A stretch of DNA of 64,000 nucleotides from Daphnia pulex (GCF_021134715.1 NC_060024.1:11222001-11286000); one strand, 5' to 3'; shown: positions 1 to 14,837, counted from the first letter of the stretch. The notes: generated by a model from the sequence alone, not told the origin. Program-made: numbers and translations.

Positions 1-3000
1 GCAGAGGGAAAACCCTTTTTTCTTTTTCTTTTTTCAAATCCACACATTATTTTGATCCCGGCTGCCGCCATGTTCTTTTTCGTAATGTTTTATATGGAAT
101 AATCTAATTTACTGTGGCACAGGCGGTGGCACTTTTTGGTTGCAACAACAAGAAAAAGAAAAACAATTCGATCGATTGTATACTTTTGTTTCGAGATGAA
201 AATGCGTAAAAAGAAAAATACATTATGTATACTACATATTATAAATATCAATAATTACATTTATCGATTATTTGTTTTTCTTTTAGATAAACCAATTTTT
301 TATTTCCCTTGTTGAATTTTTGGAGGCTGGCTTTTCTTTCTTAAAAAAACGAACTATAGGGATAGAAAATGACATTCATGTAACGAAGTGGTTGACGTTC
401 GTGAGTAGTCTGCGGGAGGGTGGAAAGAGATATATATGTTTATGTAAAGAGTTGCTGTTGGGTCGCCGAATAAGCCGTTCGTCGTCGCTGCTGCTGGCTC
501 TTTTCTATTTTGCTTTCATCATCTTTTTCTTGTTCGGCAGTTTGAGAGGCTGTTGAACGATCTCTAGTCAAGCGGAACTAAAATTGATTTACTCCTGTCA
601 GGCCATCACAGCGTGTGCTGCACTCCAAGATTGAGTTGGGAAGGTGGAACTTACGTGACTACATCAGCAGCGTGAATAGGCCGCTCCCATTTTCTTTCTC
701 TCCCGCCATTATTTTCCACCAAATCCATCCTATCCGCTTTTGATCGATTCAATGCCAAGTTCTAGCAATCCGATCACGATCTCATAGTCTTTTGAAATGA
801 ACCAAACTCAAGAACTCGGTTAGAAGACAAAAACGAATGACGTCTTCTGCCACATCGCCTAGTACACTTGAACAGAAATAAAATAAAAAAGCGGAGCCGT
901 TGGGATTGACTAGCAAAACCTGAAGATGTTTCAGCCCAAACCATCGATTGTTTGGTTTTTAAAAAAGAAAAGAAATCTCTCCTTCCGTCTGCGGATGTCA
1001 TTTCCAGGAGCCGACGTGTCTGACGTCACAATCGATCCTTAGACGTGTGTGTGTATAAATACACACAATGTGAAGATGTAAAAAAAAGATTTCGGCAAGT
1101 AATGGAACACTTTCATCAATCGCTGTTGTCTGGGAAATGTGAAAATGAGAAAGAAAAGACGAGAAATTCTCTCGGCTATCTCGTTGTGTGTGTATAACAA
1201 TAGGATCGACACAAAACGCTTCCCAGGGTGACGATCAATTAGTAGTGGCTTCCTTCTTTCAAACAAACTTTTCAATAACATTTGCGGGGGTCGGCAGCGG
1301 ACTGAGCTAGGGATTTGTTGTTTTAATTTTCTATTTTCCCATTTCTAAATTTAACACTTTTCCGCCTTTGTGTCGGCGCGGTTCGAATTGCACTTTGACA
1401 AATCGGATCTGCCATAAAAAATGTAGACGTAGTTCTTGTATACGGTAAATAATAGCGCACAAACTTGGGTTTTTATTCCGGTGAAACAGCGAAAAGCTTC
1501 TTGCAGAATTCTTAGAATTCATCAAATAAAATATCAAGAGTTGATATTAGGATATGGAATAGCAAAGAAGAGAAACAGTATCCAAGGAAAGTTTGCAGGC
1601 CCCTTAGCGAAATGATGATGACTAATGATTGTTTGAATGTAAGTTGATGAGGCCTCTTGTGTACGCACAAGAGTATGATTGCACCACATTGATCGGGTCG
1701 GATTATAGCCAAGGTATTTAGTTCTCTCTGTTCTCATTTATGGGGGAAAAGGTCTTTTAATAATCTTTGAATCCAGCCGGTTCATTCCTGTGCACAAATG
1801 ACGATCATTTTCTGTTCAATCGACGGATGGGCGAACCTTTTCATCCAGAAACAAGCAGGCCCACATGCCTGCACATACACACACCCACCCAAGTTTATTT
1901 TTTCTCCTTTTTTTCTTTCTTTTTCCCCCGCCAGGATATATAGAAATCGATCGTTTGGTTAATCTTCGCTCCTATTCTTTTTTCTATACTCGTTCTCTCT
2001 ATATATATCATTCTTCAGAAATTTCTCTTTGGACTCTATGATAGTTTGGTATAAGGCGGGCATGGTTCCAATTCTGTGTGCCACCGGTGGACATAAAAGA
2101 GGTCTGTGTTTGTGTAGTAGTAGTAGTATATATTGATATCTACTACGACGCCTATAATCAATCTGATTTCAGGTTCTCTTTCTCCCTTTTTATATGGACG
2201 GAATGACACGTTATTGATCTTACCCCACAAGGCATTTCCTATCGAACGACATTCTTCCTTCCATCGGGAAATACATTGGACTCGATGCCAAATTTTTTTT
2301 GAAAATCCCCCCCATTCAAATCGCCTTAGTTGGATATTTTTTTTTCGACCATTAATTATGAAATTTAATTATTTATTAGTGACGCAATATAGCTAGAGAG
2401 AAAAAAATGAGAACTCAGGTAGCGTGTGAAACGAACGGCACGCTGTGAGCTACCCTACTACTAGACCACGCAAGTTTGGTTCTTCCGTTTCGTTCAGATT
2501 GTCTGTCGTCTAATAAGCGGGAAACGGGAAGAAAGTGACACAACGATGCCAGCGCCACTCACGGCCTTTTTAATTTGAAAAACAATTGGAAAACTATTAG
2601 ACTTGGACGGCGGAAGGTGCGAGATATCTGGAAACCAGAAAATGTTGGCATCAAAAGGGTCAAGAATAATCAAATGTGAGAAAGAAAAATGAAAGTATCA
2701 AATTCCATATGAAAAGAATCCAGAGAAAACCGACATTAAACGCATTTGATGTTCTTCAAAAGATGAAACTCTGCCAAAAATTGACGACACTTTGGCCAAG
2801 AGAAAATTCAATATGCCTATCAGTGGTGACCACGTGACTACCGTAATCATAGTGGGTGAACTTTTCTAAACTTTCAACTATGCTGACAAAATTTCCGACT
2901 GAAAATGGGCCGAACAAGTAAATAATTGACGACTTACCTCGTGGGCGACACAGATGTTCCGGAGATGTTCTTGAAGTTCCATGACGCCATTTATTGACAA

Positions 3001-5011
3001 GCTCCAGCAGCAGCAGGGTCGAACAATGCAGCCAAAAACTGAAGCAATTTGACGAAACATTCAGGTTCACGTCAATAGTCAGGCTGCACAATGTACACAA
3101 TCTATAGGCTCCTATAGGCTGTAATCTATAGGCTACACATTTTGCTGTTTGTTGCAGTGATGGAAGGAAGAGTCTGCAAATGTTGGCAAAAGGAAAATGT
3201 GAATCCTTCCTCTTGTTTCCGGGAAGATGACAACTTTCAAGATCACTCTCGACTTTGTTACGTTAATCGATTAGAAAATCATTTTTCTTTTTCTACGATC
3301 CAATTGTTCTCTCGGAAGGGACACACAACACAAAAGGTATTATTGGCGGCCATCATTGTGTCTCGTTGATTGAACGTGTGACGACTGACGAGGATAGAAA
3401 ATGAACGAGAGCAGACGAAATTTCGCAAAATTTTAGACGTTGGCGGTTGGCCACAACGATGCGTGATGAAAAGAAAAAAAAATAATTTCCATTAAACATG
3501 AACGATAAAAATAACAGAGAAACAAAAAATATAACTAAATTTAACTTTAAGGTTAATTTCTTTAATTATTTTTTTTAGAAATCAGCCGATTTAGCAAAAA
3601 TCGCCGTTCACATTCGTGTCTGTAACAGTGGCCCACATTTTATTATTTTGAATACTAATAACAAATGGCTTCCTTAATTACGATCCTTTCTTCTCAACAT
3701 TTCTTCCTAACGAGCAATTGGATATCGTCGAGAACAAAACGTGATCCAACAATGGCCAGGTGAAAAAATGGTACGTACGACTCGACTGCTCCACCCGCCA
3801 ATAAAGTTCTGAGAACTTTGAGGCCAGATACTAAGGATTCTATCGAGAAATTACCTCTTTTCCCATTCAAAATAGTAACCAAGACGTAATCATTCAACTT
3901 CAAAGGGCCAAGGACTGTGTGGCTCTTTATGTTGATTCTCCGTTGCGGTACACAAAACATCAAAGACTCTCCAATCATTAGGACATTACGGCTCCTAGAA
4001 GCGTGAGAGACCAACACACCCATTTCTGCTCCTGTATTCCGTATACACGCTCCTGTTTGTTTCGTTTTGATATCCGCTCAAATAAACAACTCACCAGTGC
4101 GGAATTTCTTACTTTTTCCACTTTTTATCCACCCCGTCGTCATGGCACCTGCGACTAAGCGAATTGGGTTTTCGCTTCCGGTGCGGAGGCAGTGTAGCCT
4201 CGTTATCGTCCGTTGTCACATTCAGGACCAACTATGTCAACTGGGCATGAAAATCAAATCAGAACGAGTCCATCCTCTTCTTACATATATCTATCGCTTC
4301 TTTCCATTGTCGACTGCTGGCGGTGTGTACCAAACCTTTGTCGGTAATTACATTTCACTGGATAGACCGTGAGACACTGGCTGCAGAGACCAATCCATTT
4401 CTGTTTTTTTCTCTTTTTACAAAGGAAGTGGACGACATCCGGCAGATACACAAAAATCCAATCTACATCCACTCGTGCAGGTCTTCTTCTCTTTCGGAGA
4501 AATCCAGGAGAAATCGATAAACAAAAGGACCGGATCTACAAAGGCGAATTGTTATTTCTTGTAGTTTCTTTGCGAAAGAGTTGTTTTCTTTTGTATTGTT
4601 TCAGAACAAATATATAGTCATGTATGTATATATATAATATGTATAATAATAAAAAAAAACCCATTGTGTAAAAAATGTGTGTGTGTGTGTGAAACGAGTT
4701 TTGCTGCAAAAATTTAAGAAAAAACGATTAGGAAAAAATAGAGAAAAAATTAAAGGAATGCCGGACCGGAACTGGATATCAACAGCACCGAGGGCGATTA
4801 TGAATGACGTGGTGGTGGGTTTAGTAAGATGTGGAGGAAAACAAAAAAGCAAAAACAAAAAAGGAAAAAGAAAATTAATACTTTACACGAAAAAGAAAAA
4901 ACGAATATCAATGTCAAAAATCAACGATGGAGGATTTTACACCATCAATCAAATCAGCAGGTGTATACATCATCAAAGAGAGAGAGAGGCAGCTGGGGGG
5001 ATTTAAATTGA
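1..5011. other. Intergenic, no supported gene
   Basis: AT-rich, with many homopolymer and short simple repeats. Open frames here (for example 3694-4023 minus and 2756-3100 minus) lack convincing composition, domains or paired splice sites, so none is called. The right edge should contain the 3' UTR of the minus-strand gene that ends at 5012. Confidence 0.5.
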
Positions 5012-8000
5012 TCACGTCACTTGCAAACGCTGGAAGTTGTTGACCATATCCAGCACTTTGGATTGCCTGGTGGGTGGAATTGCAGTCGCCGCCTTCACCT
5101 CCTGGAAAAGAAAATCGAAACGAATAATTAGACACAAAAATTCCACATGACATTTTGATGATGGATTATAATACTTCATCGATGGTTTTAGCAGCGAATT
5201 TGTGAGCGGATAGGAACCGGTCGGATGGACGTGGTTTGGTCTGATGTTTCTTCCACACGACTTCGGCATCGGTCGTGACGGAAGTGGATTCAATAATGCG
5301 ATTAGTGTCGCTGACACTACTACTTTCTTCAAAGACTGACGGGTCGGCCTGAGACGGGCTAGTAGGACTGGAGCTCTTGGAACTCTTGTCCGATGGATCA
5401 CTAGCGCTCTTGTCATCGGCCGGAAGGCGGATGATGAGCGGGACAAACGGACGGACGCTAGGAACCGGGTTATCATTGGGCAAAGTGGATTCATGAGCTC
5501 CTGGGCGGAAGAAAGGTGGCACTTTGCCGGATGATTTCAGGAATCGATCAGCAGGCGGTGGGGGGTCGATTGAAGGCGGCGGCTGTCCCATCGTCGTCCG
5601 GATGGCTACTGGAGGTTTGGGAACTTTCTTCGGCGGAATCTTTTCCTTGGAGAGATCCATTTTTTCGACTGACTGGGCAATAACTTCTGCAGGTCCAGTT
5701 GTAATATCTTCCTTCGTGACGCAATCTGCTGCTGCTGATGGTGACGTCCGACTACTGACCGGTATCGATCCTCCGGCGCTCAACATTTCATTCCTGGCTT
5801 CAGCATTGGCTTCCGTCGTGTTCGCCATCGCATCCGTCAAATCCTTGCTGTCTCTGACTTTTACCGATCGTCTGGCGAAAACTTTCAACAGCTCAGAAGT
5901 TTCCTCCTTGGCCTGTGTCTTTGGGCGTAATTTGACTGGCTCCGCTGGAGGAATTTCAACTTCTTCCGGTTTGACGGACGGAGGAGGATCCGGTTCCGCG
6001 TGCTGACTTCTAACGAGCGCCACTTTATTCTGTCGATCCTTCTCCTCCTTGCTCTGCCAGGGGCGGGCAGAGAGTTTGGCCATCAGCTGCTGCGGAGGGA
6101 GAGACGCCGGAGTTCCTTCGCCATCCGCCCCGCCCATCCGCACCGACATGATGAAAGGTCTCGACGGCTGATGTTGGAACGTGTCCGAAAGTTTCCTCAT
6201 CGCTGGAGCTTCCGGAGCGATGGTCAATGGAGTTGTCTCGTTGCTCGGGTTACTTATGCTGCGCTTGAATTTGACATCCGGCGGATTCTGGACCCGCACC
6301 GACATCGAGAACATTGCGGGGGGTTCAATAGGAGCCACCAACTGACGACTCTCCCAAGACTTGTGTTTAGTCGCCGGTCGGATTGGCTCTTCCGGCGATG
6401 ATGGCGGTTTGGAGCGGATTTCCGTCTCATAGACATTCGATCCGGCCGTGATATTGTTGTGGTGGGTGACTGAAGTCTTCCGGCTCGGTTGGACATTTTG
6501 TCCCGATTCCGGAATGATGTCTGGATGACTAGACGAAGAATCCACCAGAGTGTTGGCGACGACAATAGATTCCTCATTGCACAATAATTCCGGACCCAGT
6601 TGATCCTCCTGCTCGGCGGGTTTAGATTCCGTCCAATCGACAACCTGATGATGGATCGTCTCCTTGTGATCGTCGACAATGAGAATGTCATCCCTGACGT
6701 CCTTCTCTCCCGTCGATTGGGCCGAGAGGCTAATCAAGGAGCCGTTGGTTTCGGCCGTGTCATCCGCATCCGAGATGTTGAGACTGCTAGTCGAATTGGA
6801 CAGGCTTCCGGACGACTCGCGCTGGCCGGCACTCCCGTCCGACAAGTGGAGTTGATCAGACGACTGGCTCATCCGTTTCGGATTGAAACTGTGGATCGTC
6901 TTCTTCAATCCTTCGTTGGAATATTTCAGGATCTCGAAGGAGCGCCGGAGATTTTCGCCGGCGATGGGAGACAACGGCGGAGGCACCTGGCAACCGGTGG
7001 GCGAGGCCTTCTTCAAGGTGAATTCCTGATTGATATTTACCGGAAGGCTCTTCATCGAGTTCTCCAAGTTAAGCGACAGTCCCGATCGTCGTTCCGGATC
7101 TTTGTCTTCCGGTCGGAAATGGTAGGAGCGAGTGGGCGAGATGGCCGGTTCCTTGTCCCATTCGTCGTCCGATATTTCCAGCCCGTTCCCGATCCGCGCC
7201 ACCCGGCGCTGATAAGGCGACAGCCCGGCGATGTGGATGCGATGATGACGGGTCGGAGTGGGCGACATTTTCAGACATTCTTCCATCCGGCTGGCCTTGG
7301 GCGAAGCCATCGGCGCTCGCACTGCATGGAAATCCGTTTCTGCCCATTTCTCCACCAAGCGGCTCGTCTGCGGAGGAGCCGATCGACTCGGCGGAGGAGC
7401 GTAGGTGTACGTTGGCTGATGAGGGATCCGCCAATCGATCTCCATCTCTTCGTCGTCATCCTCTTCTTCGTGGCGGAAAGCGGATCGCGGAACGGGAACG
7501 GGTTCCGTCGCGACAGCCGGCGATGGCGTCCGGCTCTTTGGCGGAGGCGACGGTGGTGCTGCTGGTGGTGGCGTCTTCTTCCGAAGTCGTCTGCTACTCC
7601 TCCGCGATCCGAATATCCTGGACAGGAACGGCGGTGACGATTCCTCTTTGTTGGCACTGGCGTCGCTCCTCTTCCGCTTTTCCTCCTTGTCTCGTTTGAT
7701 TTTGCGCAAATCTTTACGTTTGGCTTCGGGCACTTCCAGCAACTGCGGCTGCTGCTGCTGCCCTTTCGATCCACCCTGCGAGAGCCAATTATTTCATTAA
7801 AGGATGGAAAGATGGAAACAGCTGGCCAGGGGAAATGTGAAACAAGACGGTTGTACCTGATCAGCATTGGCTGGCCCTTCTTTGTCGGGGGTCTCTTTCT
7901 TCTGGAAGAGTTTACCCTCTTTGGTACGGCGCCAAAAGACGGCCACTTCGTGCTGGATCTTCTTCTCGACGCTAGACTTGCTCCGGGCAAGTTTGACCGA

Positions 8001-11000
8001 CGAAGATCCAGCCGACGGCTTAGTACTAGCTGGGTGGCTGCTGCTGCTGCTGGGATCGGCACTGGATGGAACCGGGTAAATGGGAGCCTCTTTGATGGCA
8101 GAATCTTCCGTCCGTGACAGGGAGACGGAGCGCAATTTAGTGAAAGCTCCAGCGGAAACTGGCTCGGATCGCAAGAGTCGGCCAATGCGATTCTTGCGCT
8201 CCGGTACCGACGGTTGAACATGTTGAACTTGCTGGTCAATCTCCCCCGACGGATGGCTAGTCCATGCCAAATCGTCTTCCACCGGTCCTTCGGCCAACTT
8301 GAAAGCCCCCCCAAAAAATTGAAAAAAAAATTAAAAAATTGTTTGGAAAATTATTTTAAAAGTAAAAAGCGAATCCAACCTGAGGTAATTGACGAGGTCT
8401 AGCCGGAGCGTGATTCCTTTTAGGTCGGATGGCAATCTTGTGCCGGGCAGCGCTGTGATTCAACGGAGCTGCCATGCCCAGTAATCCGTCATCGGCGGCA
8501 TCCAGACGACCTATGAGGATGACAAGAGAGAGGGATCAGAAAAAATGTCCTTCTCAAATATTTCACTTTCAAGGTTACGATCACATTCTTTTCTAATAAA
8601 AAAATAAGAGATATTTTAGTCATCCGAGCGGATCGATTTTTCTCCACTCTAGTGTAACATTTTCTTTCCTGGAAAAAAATAAAAATCGACTCGACTAGCT
8701 ACACTAGGGCTATATGCCGACATGTTTTCTTTCCATCGCGATCCAGCACTTTTTTTGGGCCGGATCGCTCCAGTAAGCATTGAAATGGGATTGCTTTGCA
8801 ACTGCCTCCACTCGGTTGGAACCGTTTCAACAATAGTTTATTATACTTGCACTAGAGAAAAGAAAAATAAAACTAAATTTGCGTGTTTATATTCTTATTT
8901 CCTTTCTAAAAATATAAGAAGAACAAATCTTGAACCAATTTTTCTTTCTCTTTTTGGGAAGGAAAAATTGGGCGTTGCTCTCAGTTATAATGCCCTGTGG
9001 TGCCCGTTTTCAAGTATTTTTTCCGTGAAATGTGTTGACAAGCTTCACCTGCCACGTATATATCTCATGTAAAGAGATATGCTAAATAGACTTTTGGGAG
9101 AATGGATCGCGAGACAATTGGCCCGGAGCATATACACACATCTGGCCAGCTGCCGGAATGGCACGGACACACACACATACATGTATCTAATATACTCTGA
9201 GCTATTACAGTTATTTCTTTCTTTCAGCGGTAAAATAGCCTAGAGTCTCTACGAGCAGAACCGTAGGGAAACCGGAGCAACAGTCTCATCGCGTCCAGCG
9301 AGCATCCAGCAGAATTGGACACGCAACGATTCTTGGAATTTTTCCTATTCTTTCTTGAAAATAAACTAAAATGTACATTTCTTCACTTTCGATTAGAATA
9401 AAAAACAAAAACAAAAAAAACAACAGAAAAACATTCGAGTGTGAAAAAACAAAAAAGGAAGCGAATCGAATTCCGTGTGAACAAAATTTTTATAAAGAAA
9501 ATAAAAATTTTTATTTTTAAGAATCTATTTTTTTTTTTCTTCCCTTCGGCTTCGCTCTGTTGATCAAGTCTATCGAGTTATATACGGTGCGGCGGCGGAT
9601 GCGGACCATCCGCAACTATACTACACCAACTTGTACTACACAAACCATAGCAATCCACACGAGCAAAGGACCCGTACGATCAGAAAGGGTCATTGCTACC
9701 TATTTATACATTCCGATTCGACAAAGAAACGACTATTTTTTTAAAGTTTCGACCATCTGTCTGCCACTGGGCTCACCGAAAATACCAAAAAAACTCGACT
9801 GTGTGAGTGTGTTTATACCATCGCTCTCTGTGGCAGTGTTGTTGTTGTTGTTGCTACCGCCGGCCTTCTGGAGAACTTTGCCCGACTGTTGTTGAGGCTG
9901 AGGCTGAGCTTGTGGCTGTTGATTGCGCAGACTGACAAACGGCGCCTGTTGAAACCAAACAAACAAGAAAATGAAACGAAAAACATTTTTACATTTGTTG
10001 AAACCATAGTCGCTTCTTCTTCATTATTTCTTTTTGGTCTCAATTCACTTGAAAAAAAAGACAAAAGGAGAAAAAGGGAAAACTCTTTTCTCTTTCCTGT
10101 TTGTTAACTAATTAGTGCAGCTCGTTTTTTCGAAAAGAAAAACGGGTCGCCGAGGAGAAATTACGATCGAAATCGGGCGATGCCATAAAAACAAATAAAA
10201 ACTAGAAAGTCTTCAAAGAACTTCTTTTTGATAAAGATAGAAATTAAACTGACGATTTCTTTTCTTCTTCTTCTTTTCACAAGTTGCGACAATCGGTAAC
10301 AGTAAAAACGTTTTAATCATGTTAAGGTACCTCGTCCAGCTCGCAGCTGTTGATGCTCAGCAGAGACGGGTCACTTCCTCCACCGCTGTGCCCGGCGTTG
10401 TTGTTGTTGTGTATCTAAAATAAAACATGTCGAAAAATTGAAAAAGAGCGCTCGTGTTTTTAAATTAGAGACGAGAGATTAAGAGCACAAAACGTCGAGT
10501 GCGCAATCATGATTGTCTAATTAAAGCAACGCCCAATTTTTCCCCAACTGTTGCCAACGGTTATGATAATTCACCTTGTTAACTAGTCGCATTTTCCCCC
10601 CGCGCGCAACTCGAATCGATTATAAGTGACTCCAGACAAAATGGCACACACACAAACACAAGACACACACACACGATTGCCTAATTACACCGGAGGCTCA
10701 ACAACATGATTTAGCATCTTTATTTTTCCCGAAACAAGAAGAAAAGAACACGACAAGTCCGACGAAAAGCTTCGGGCCGACTGTTGAATTCTCAGTCGAC
10801 TTGAACTTGAAAAAACAAAAAAGAAATAATAATAAAAAAAGAGCTGTACACAGTAAAAAAAGAGAGAGAGAGCCCGCAAAGTTCTAGCTCCCAACTGTTG
10901 AGCTCTACTGAAGCGTCACATGGTGGAAGAGCAGTAACGAGTTCCTTCACTTCCATCCATTTTTTAGCTTCTACTTTTTTCCCCCCTTTAAGCCGTTTGC

Positions 11001-14000
11001 TGATGGCCGCGACTCCCGCCCAAACCATCGCCCGTTAGATTTCTTAGCCTCATCACACGCTGCCCACCTGGTGTCCGCACACACATCCTTCTCTCCTAGC
11101 TATCGGCACATGTGTTGGCTACATTGGCGAGAGACCATTGTGTAACGCACCGCGGCCTGGCCGACATCAAAACGGACTTTTCTTCTTCTTCTTCTTCTTT
11201 CCTCTATAGGACGAAATATGTGTACTTTAATGATGTTGACGATTTTTTCTCGGCCGTTTCAGACTCTAGTCGACCGTTTTGTGGACATGTCCATTACAGT
11301 AATTCTTTTTTTTAATGACGCTCCATCGAGTTTCTACACCCAAAAGTCTGTTGACTCTTCTTCTTCCTTGGTTCTGAAATAACCCGAAAAATCCTAATCT
11401 CCGGGATGACATCGGATCCAGACTCTTTTAATTTTAATTTCTGAGATAACAGTCACGGCCTTTTCCTCCATGGGAATTTGTTAAACAAAATTTAGAAATT
11501 TTTAATCTAGTTTTCTTTTCGGAAGAGATATTCTGAATGAGTTTTTTTTTAAACTAAAAAACACCAAGTTTTGGGGAATGTTTTCTAGTAAATGAGCCTG
11601 TCAGTCTTTTTTGGAATAACAGAAAGAAAGATAACGGATGGATGGATATTTTTTAATTAATGAGAAAAATCTCTTCTTGCATTTCCAAAAGGGAAAGTGT
11701 CGACAGAGCCATCTATCACTAGAGCGAGGGACTTTTGACACATACCGAATAGTCCACAAGGACCTGGGCCGTCGTCGGCGTCGCATTGACGGGCGAACGA
11801 GGTAGACCTTCATCATCTTCGGCCGAGCGATGTCTTCCACCAATAGCTGCTCTCAACTCGCTCTATAATGAATTTGATTATTTCAACGTCCAAAACACGA
11901 ATTTTTAAAAAATAATTGATTATACCATGTACTGAAATGAGGCGGATGAGGGAAGACTTTCGGCGGCCGGTTGGTTCCGGTGATGAGTGAAATAGGCATC
12001 GGATTCCGGCGAGATGTCCAACCCGAAAACCGAGTCGTGTGAAACGCTCAAACCGGCGCCCAGGGATCCTGCGGCGGCCACCGTAGCCGCCCTGTTGTTG
12101 ATCGTGCAACTGCGTTGCCAAATCAAAAAATAAGAAATAAGAGAATCCACATCAATCACTGTCGTCGTCGAGCAACCTTGTCATCCATCATGAACCGCCT
12201 CCTCTATCTATATCCCGTAGCTTCTCTCATTTCTCTTCAAACTAGTCCCGTACGTGTTCATCATCATCATCCCGAACTGAGAGACTATCCAATAATCATT
12301 CCGCAACAACTTTCTTTCACTTTTTTCTTTCTTTCTGGTTTTGCTACACTTTGATTAAGGAGCTGCCTGCTGCTGCCTTGCCAAGTGGCTGCAATTCCTC
12401 TCAAGCCAATGAGAAAATATTATTATTATTTCTTTTATCTCATTTGGACCGTTTTTATGGCCGCGGTTGAAATCAACTAGAGTCCCCCCCCCCCGTCGCT
12501 ATGAAATTATACTTCCGGCTCGTTATCACCACACAAATAAAAGAAAAAACAAAGAAAAAAACAAAATATTAAAAAAGAAAAAAAAAAAAGTTTCCACAAT
12601 TTTCTGTAATAATTTTTAATACTTTTTTATTACTATTTTCTCGTTATTAATTCCGTACCTTGCGGGAATGGGTTGCGGTTCGGTTGTTAGTAACTCGCTG
12701 GTCGAGCGACTGCGCGACGAGCCGCCGGCCAGGCCGAAAACGCCACTGAGTCTGGAAGTGGAAGAACTTTGACCTCTGGGCGGAGGCGACGGCGCCGGAA
12801 GATTTTGATGATGATGGTGGTGTTCGCTGGCTGTCAAATTCTTGCGCTGGAACATGCGCCGAATGTTCTCCCACGGCTTGAAACGTTTTCGTTTCATTTC
12901 TGTGTTTAACAAAAATACAAGAATTTTTATTTCAAATTCAAATTTGATTTAATAAAACAATTCATTTGTTAGACATTCGGAAAATGTGCTGATGCGCACC
13001 GAACGGCACCGATTCGTTCAGTTGCATTTCGGTGCCGTTGTTTATTTTTCGTTGGCCATTTGTTGTTTTGTTCACCAACTCCGCTAGATGGCCCTTCACC
13101 TTGATTGACGCCGTTACTTATTTCAAATCATTCAAAGCCCATCGCTAATTAACAAACGAACAATAGCCAAAATATTTTTCCAACGAGAAAGTTACGGGAC
13201 CAGTTTTCTTCCCATCGTGATGCCCCTAAAAGAAAAACGCATTTAACGACGAACGTGCCGCAATGACGTAATCATCAGTCGTGGACGAAAGAGGAAACGA
13301 GATAAAAAGAAAACAACAAATTCGTCTTTTATTTCCCAAACGAATATTTTTTTGATATTTTGTTATCATGCGAGAGAGTGAGAGAGAGACGGAAATCCAG
13401 CGTCAAATTGTCGACGGTGCGTCATCATCATCATCATCATCATCCACGGGCGCCATTTTGCGGGTTTCAAAAAAAAAGGGATGGGGGGTTGCGCAGTTTC
13501 GGCACGAAGGACACAACAACAACAACAACCCAACAGCAATTGAGTCAGTCAGAGTTCGGCAGAGTTTTTTCTTGGGATAAGAAGATTGTCGGGCCGTTCG
13601 AGTGGAAGAACGTGAGCTCGTTAACGCTAAAGGAATATTACAAGCAAAGGGTCTCCTATACATAAGGCGCGGGTATTATTATGACGACGAAAAATTCCCC
13701 AACGTGAATACACTACCGGGATATTTTTCGTGAAAGAAAAGAGAGAGAACCCAAAACTATGAGTAATTCTCAAATAGGATTTGGGCGAAGAAAAGAAAAT
13801 AAGAAATATCTATTGCGTCGGACAGAAGAAACCTAACCTTTCCCCCCCCCCCTTAGTAGTACTGTAAGGTTTCAAAGTTCAAAAAGTTTTGTAATGGAAT
13901 TTTGAGAAAAAAGGGGTTATCTTTTTAAAAATAATAAAAAAATGTGTATACCTGGCGCGATCGTGACACCCTTGCCCGCCATGGCTGGGGGTTTTTTAGT

Positions 14001-14665
14001 TGTTGCAAAGGAAATTCCGGCGACACAATGAAATGGAAAAATCAAAAGTCCACACACAAAAAGACAAAAAAACTAACAGATAAAAGAGTGGAGAGGAACC
14101 GGTTTGGTTATTATAGTTATACGTATGTATGTTCTCGGTCGGCCTTTCGAGAAAAGACTGTTTCTATCCACCCGTTTTGTGAACCAAAGTTTCCAGTCGA
14201 TCAGCTTATGTGTGTCTTGCAACCGTGAGCAGACGGACTGTACTGTTACGGGTTTTTTTTTGCTTTTTTTTTTCGGGAGAGAGAGACACATTGTTTAATC
14301 TATAACATCATATCGCATACGCTCCGTCAGCTGCAAGTCCGTTTTTTTATTTCTTTTCCAGGGTCCTATTGGGCAACAACTGCGCTATCTTTAACTGGGC
14401 TTGTCACTCACAAGTAACTCTTATCGCGCGCGGGACTACTACACACGCTCGTGAACTATTTATCTTTATAAACTTTAAGTCGATTAGATTTTTAACTGCC
14501 ATTGATTGACCGTCATTCTTTTGACCGCTAAACAGTTTGAGGGGGCGAATCATTTATTTGCATAACTTGCTCTCACGACTTATGCAAATTTTGGCTTTTT
14601 TCTTCGGGATGAATAATATTTATTTATATTCACTCACCTCTGGGCTGTTGTCGATGAATCTCCAT
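5012..14665 (-). CDS. CRACD/KIAA1211-like (DUF4592) actin-regulatory protein
   Basis: Ten-exon model: 14665-14638, 12899-12659, 12109-11926, 11862-11746, 10414-10331, 9945-9819, 8510-8380, 8297-7857, 7775-5175, 5101-5012; 4044 nt, about 1347 residues, phases consistent. The N-terminus is basic (KRKRFKPWENIRRMFQRKN), followed by a Ser/Arg patch, then LSVSHDSVFG, a counterpart of the AFSHDSIFI motif of vertebrate CRACD. The 8510-8380 exon carries LNHSAARHKIAIRPKR, very close to the vertebrate DUF4592 core. The large exon is a long disordered Pro/Ser-rich region with RSxS, KPP and PPP motifs. Vertebrate CRACD inhibits actin capping protein; that role is inferred here from family. The first exon may extend to 14837, since the frame stays open; the chosen ATG has a good context. 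The last splice (GAA then GTATTA) is less certain: without it the protein stops at 5166. Upstream non-coding exons are likely but not located. Confidence 0.7.
12898..14637 (-). other. First intron of the CRACD-like gene
   Basis: About 1.7 kb of low-complexity intron between a GTGAGTG donor and a TTAAACACAG acceptor. It holds (CAT)n near 13420-13443, (CAA)n near 13513-13530 and poly-purine runs. No other exon was found. Confidence 0.45.
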
Positions 14666-14837
14666 CCTTGGCTCTCGCTGCTGGGTCCTCCCTGGACACT
14701 GGGAATATAATGTAACTCGATTCTTTTGCGTGAGCTCCTTTCTATTGGTTCGGACGAAATTGTTTGTTGTTGTTGTTGTTGCTGATGGCATCAACTGCGC
14801 AACATTGTTGTTGCCAGGTCCACGCCTTTTTTCTATC

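Noticed and set aside
3694-4023. 109-codon minus-strand open frame
   Set aside because: No domain, no signal peptide and no supporting splice context; the length is within chance for this composition.
6600-7637. 345-codon plus-strand open frame
   Set aside because: Antisense shadow of the large exon of the CRACD-like gene; Arg-rich translation typical of a wrong frame.
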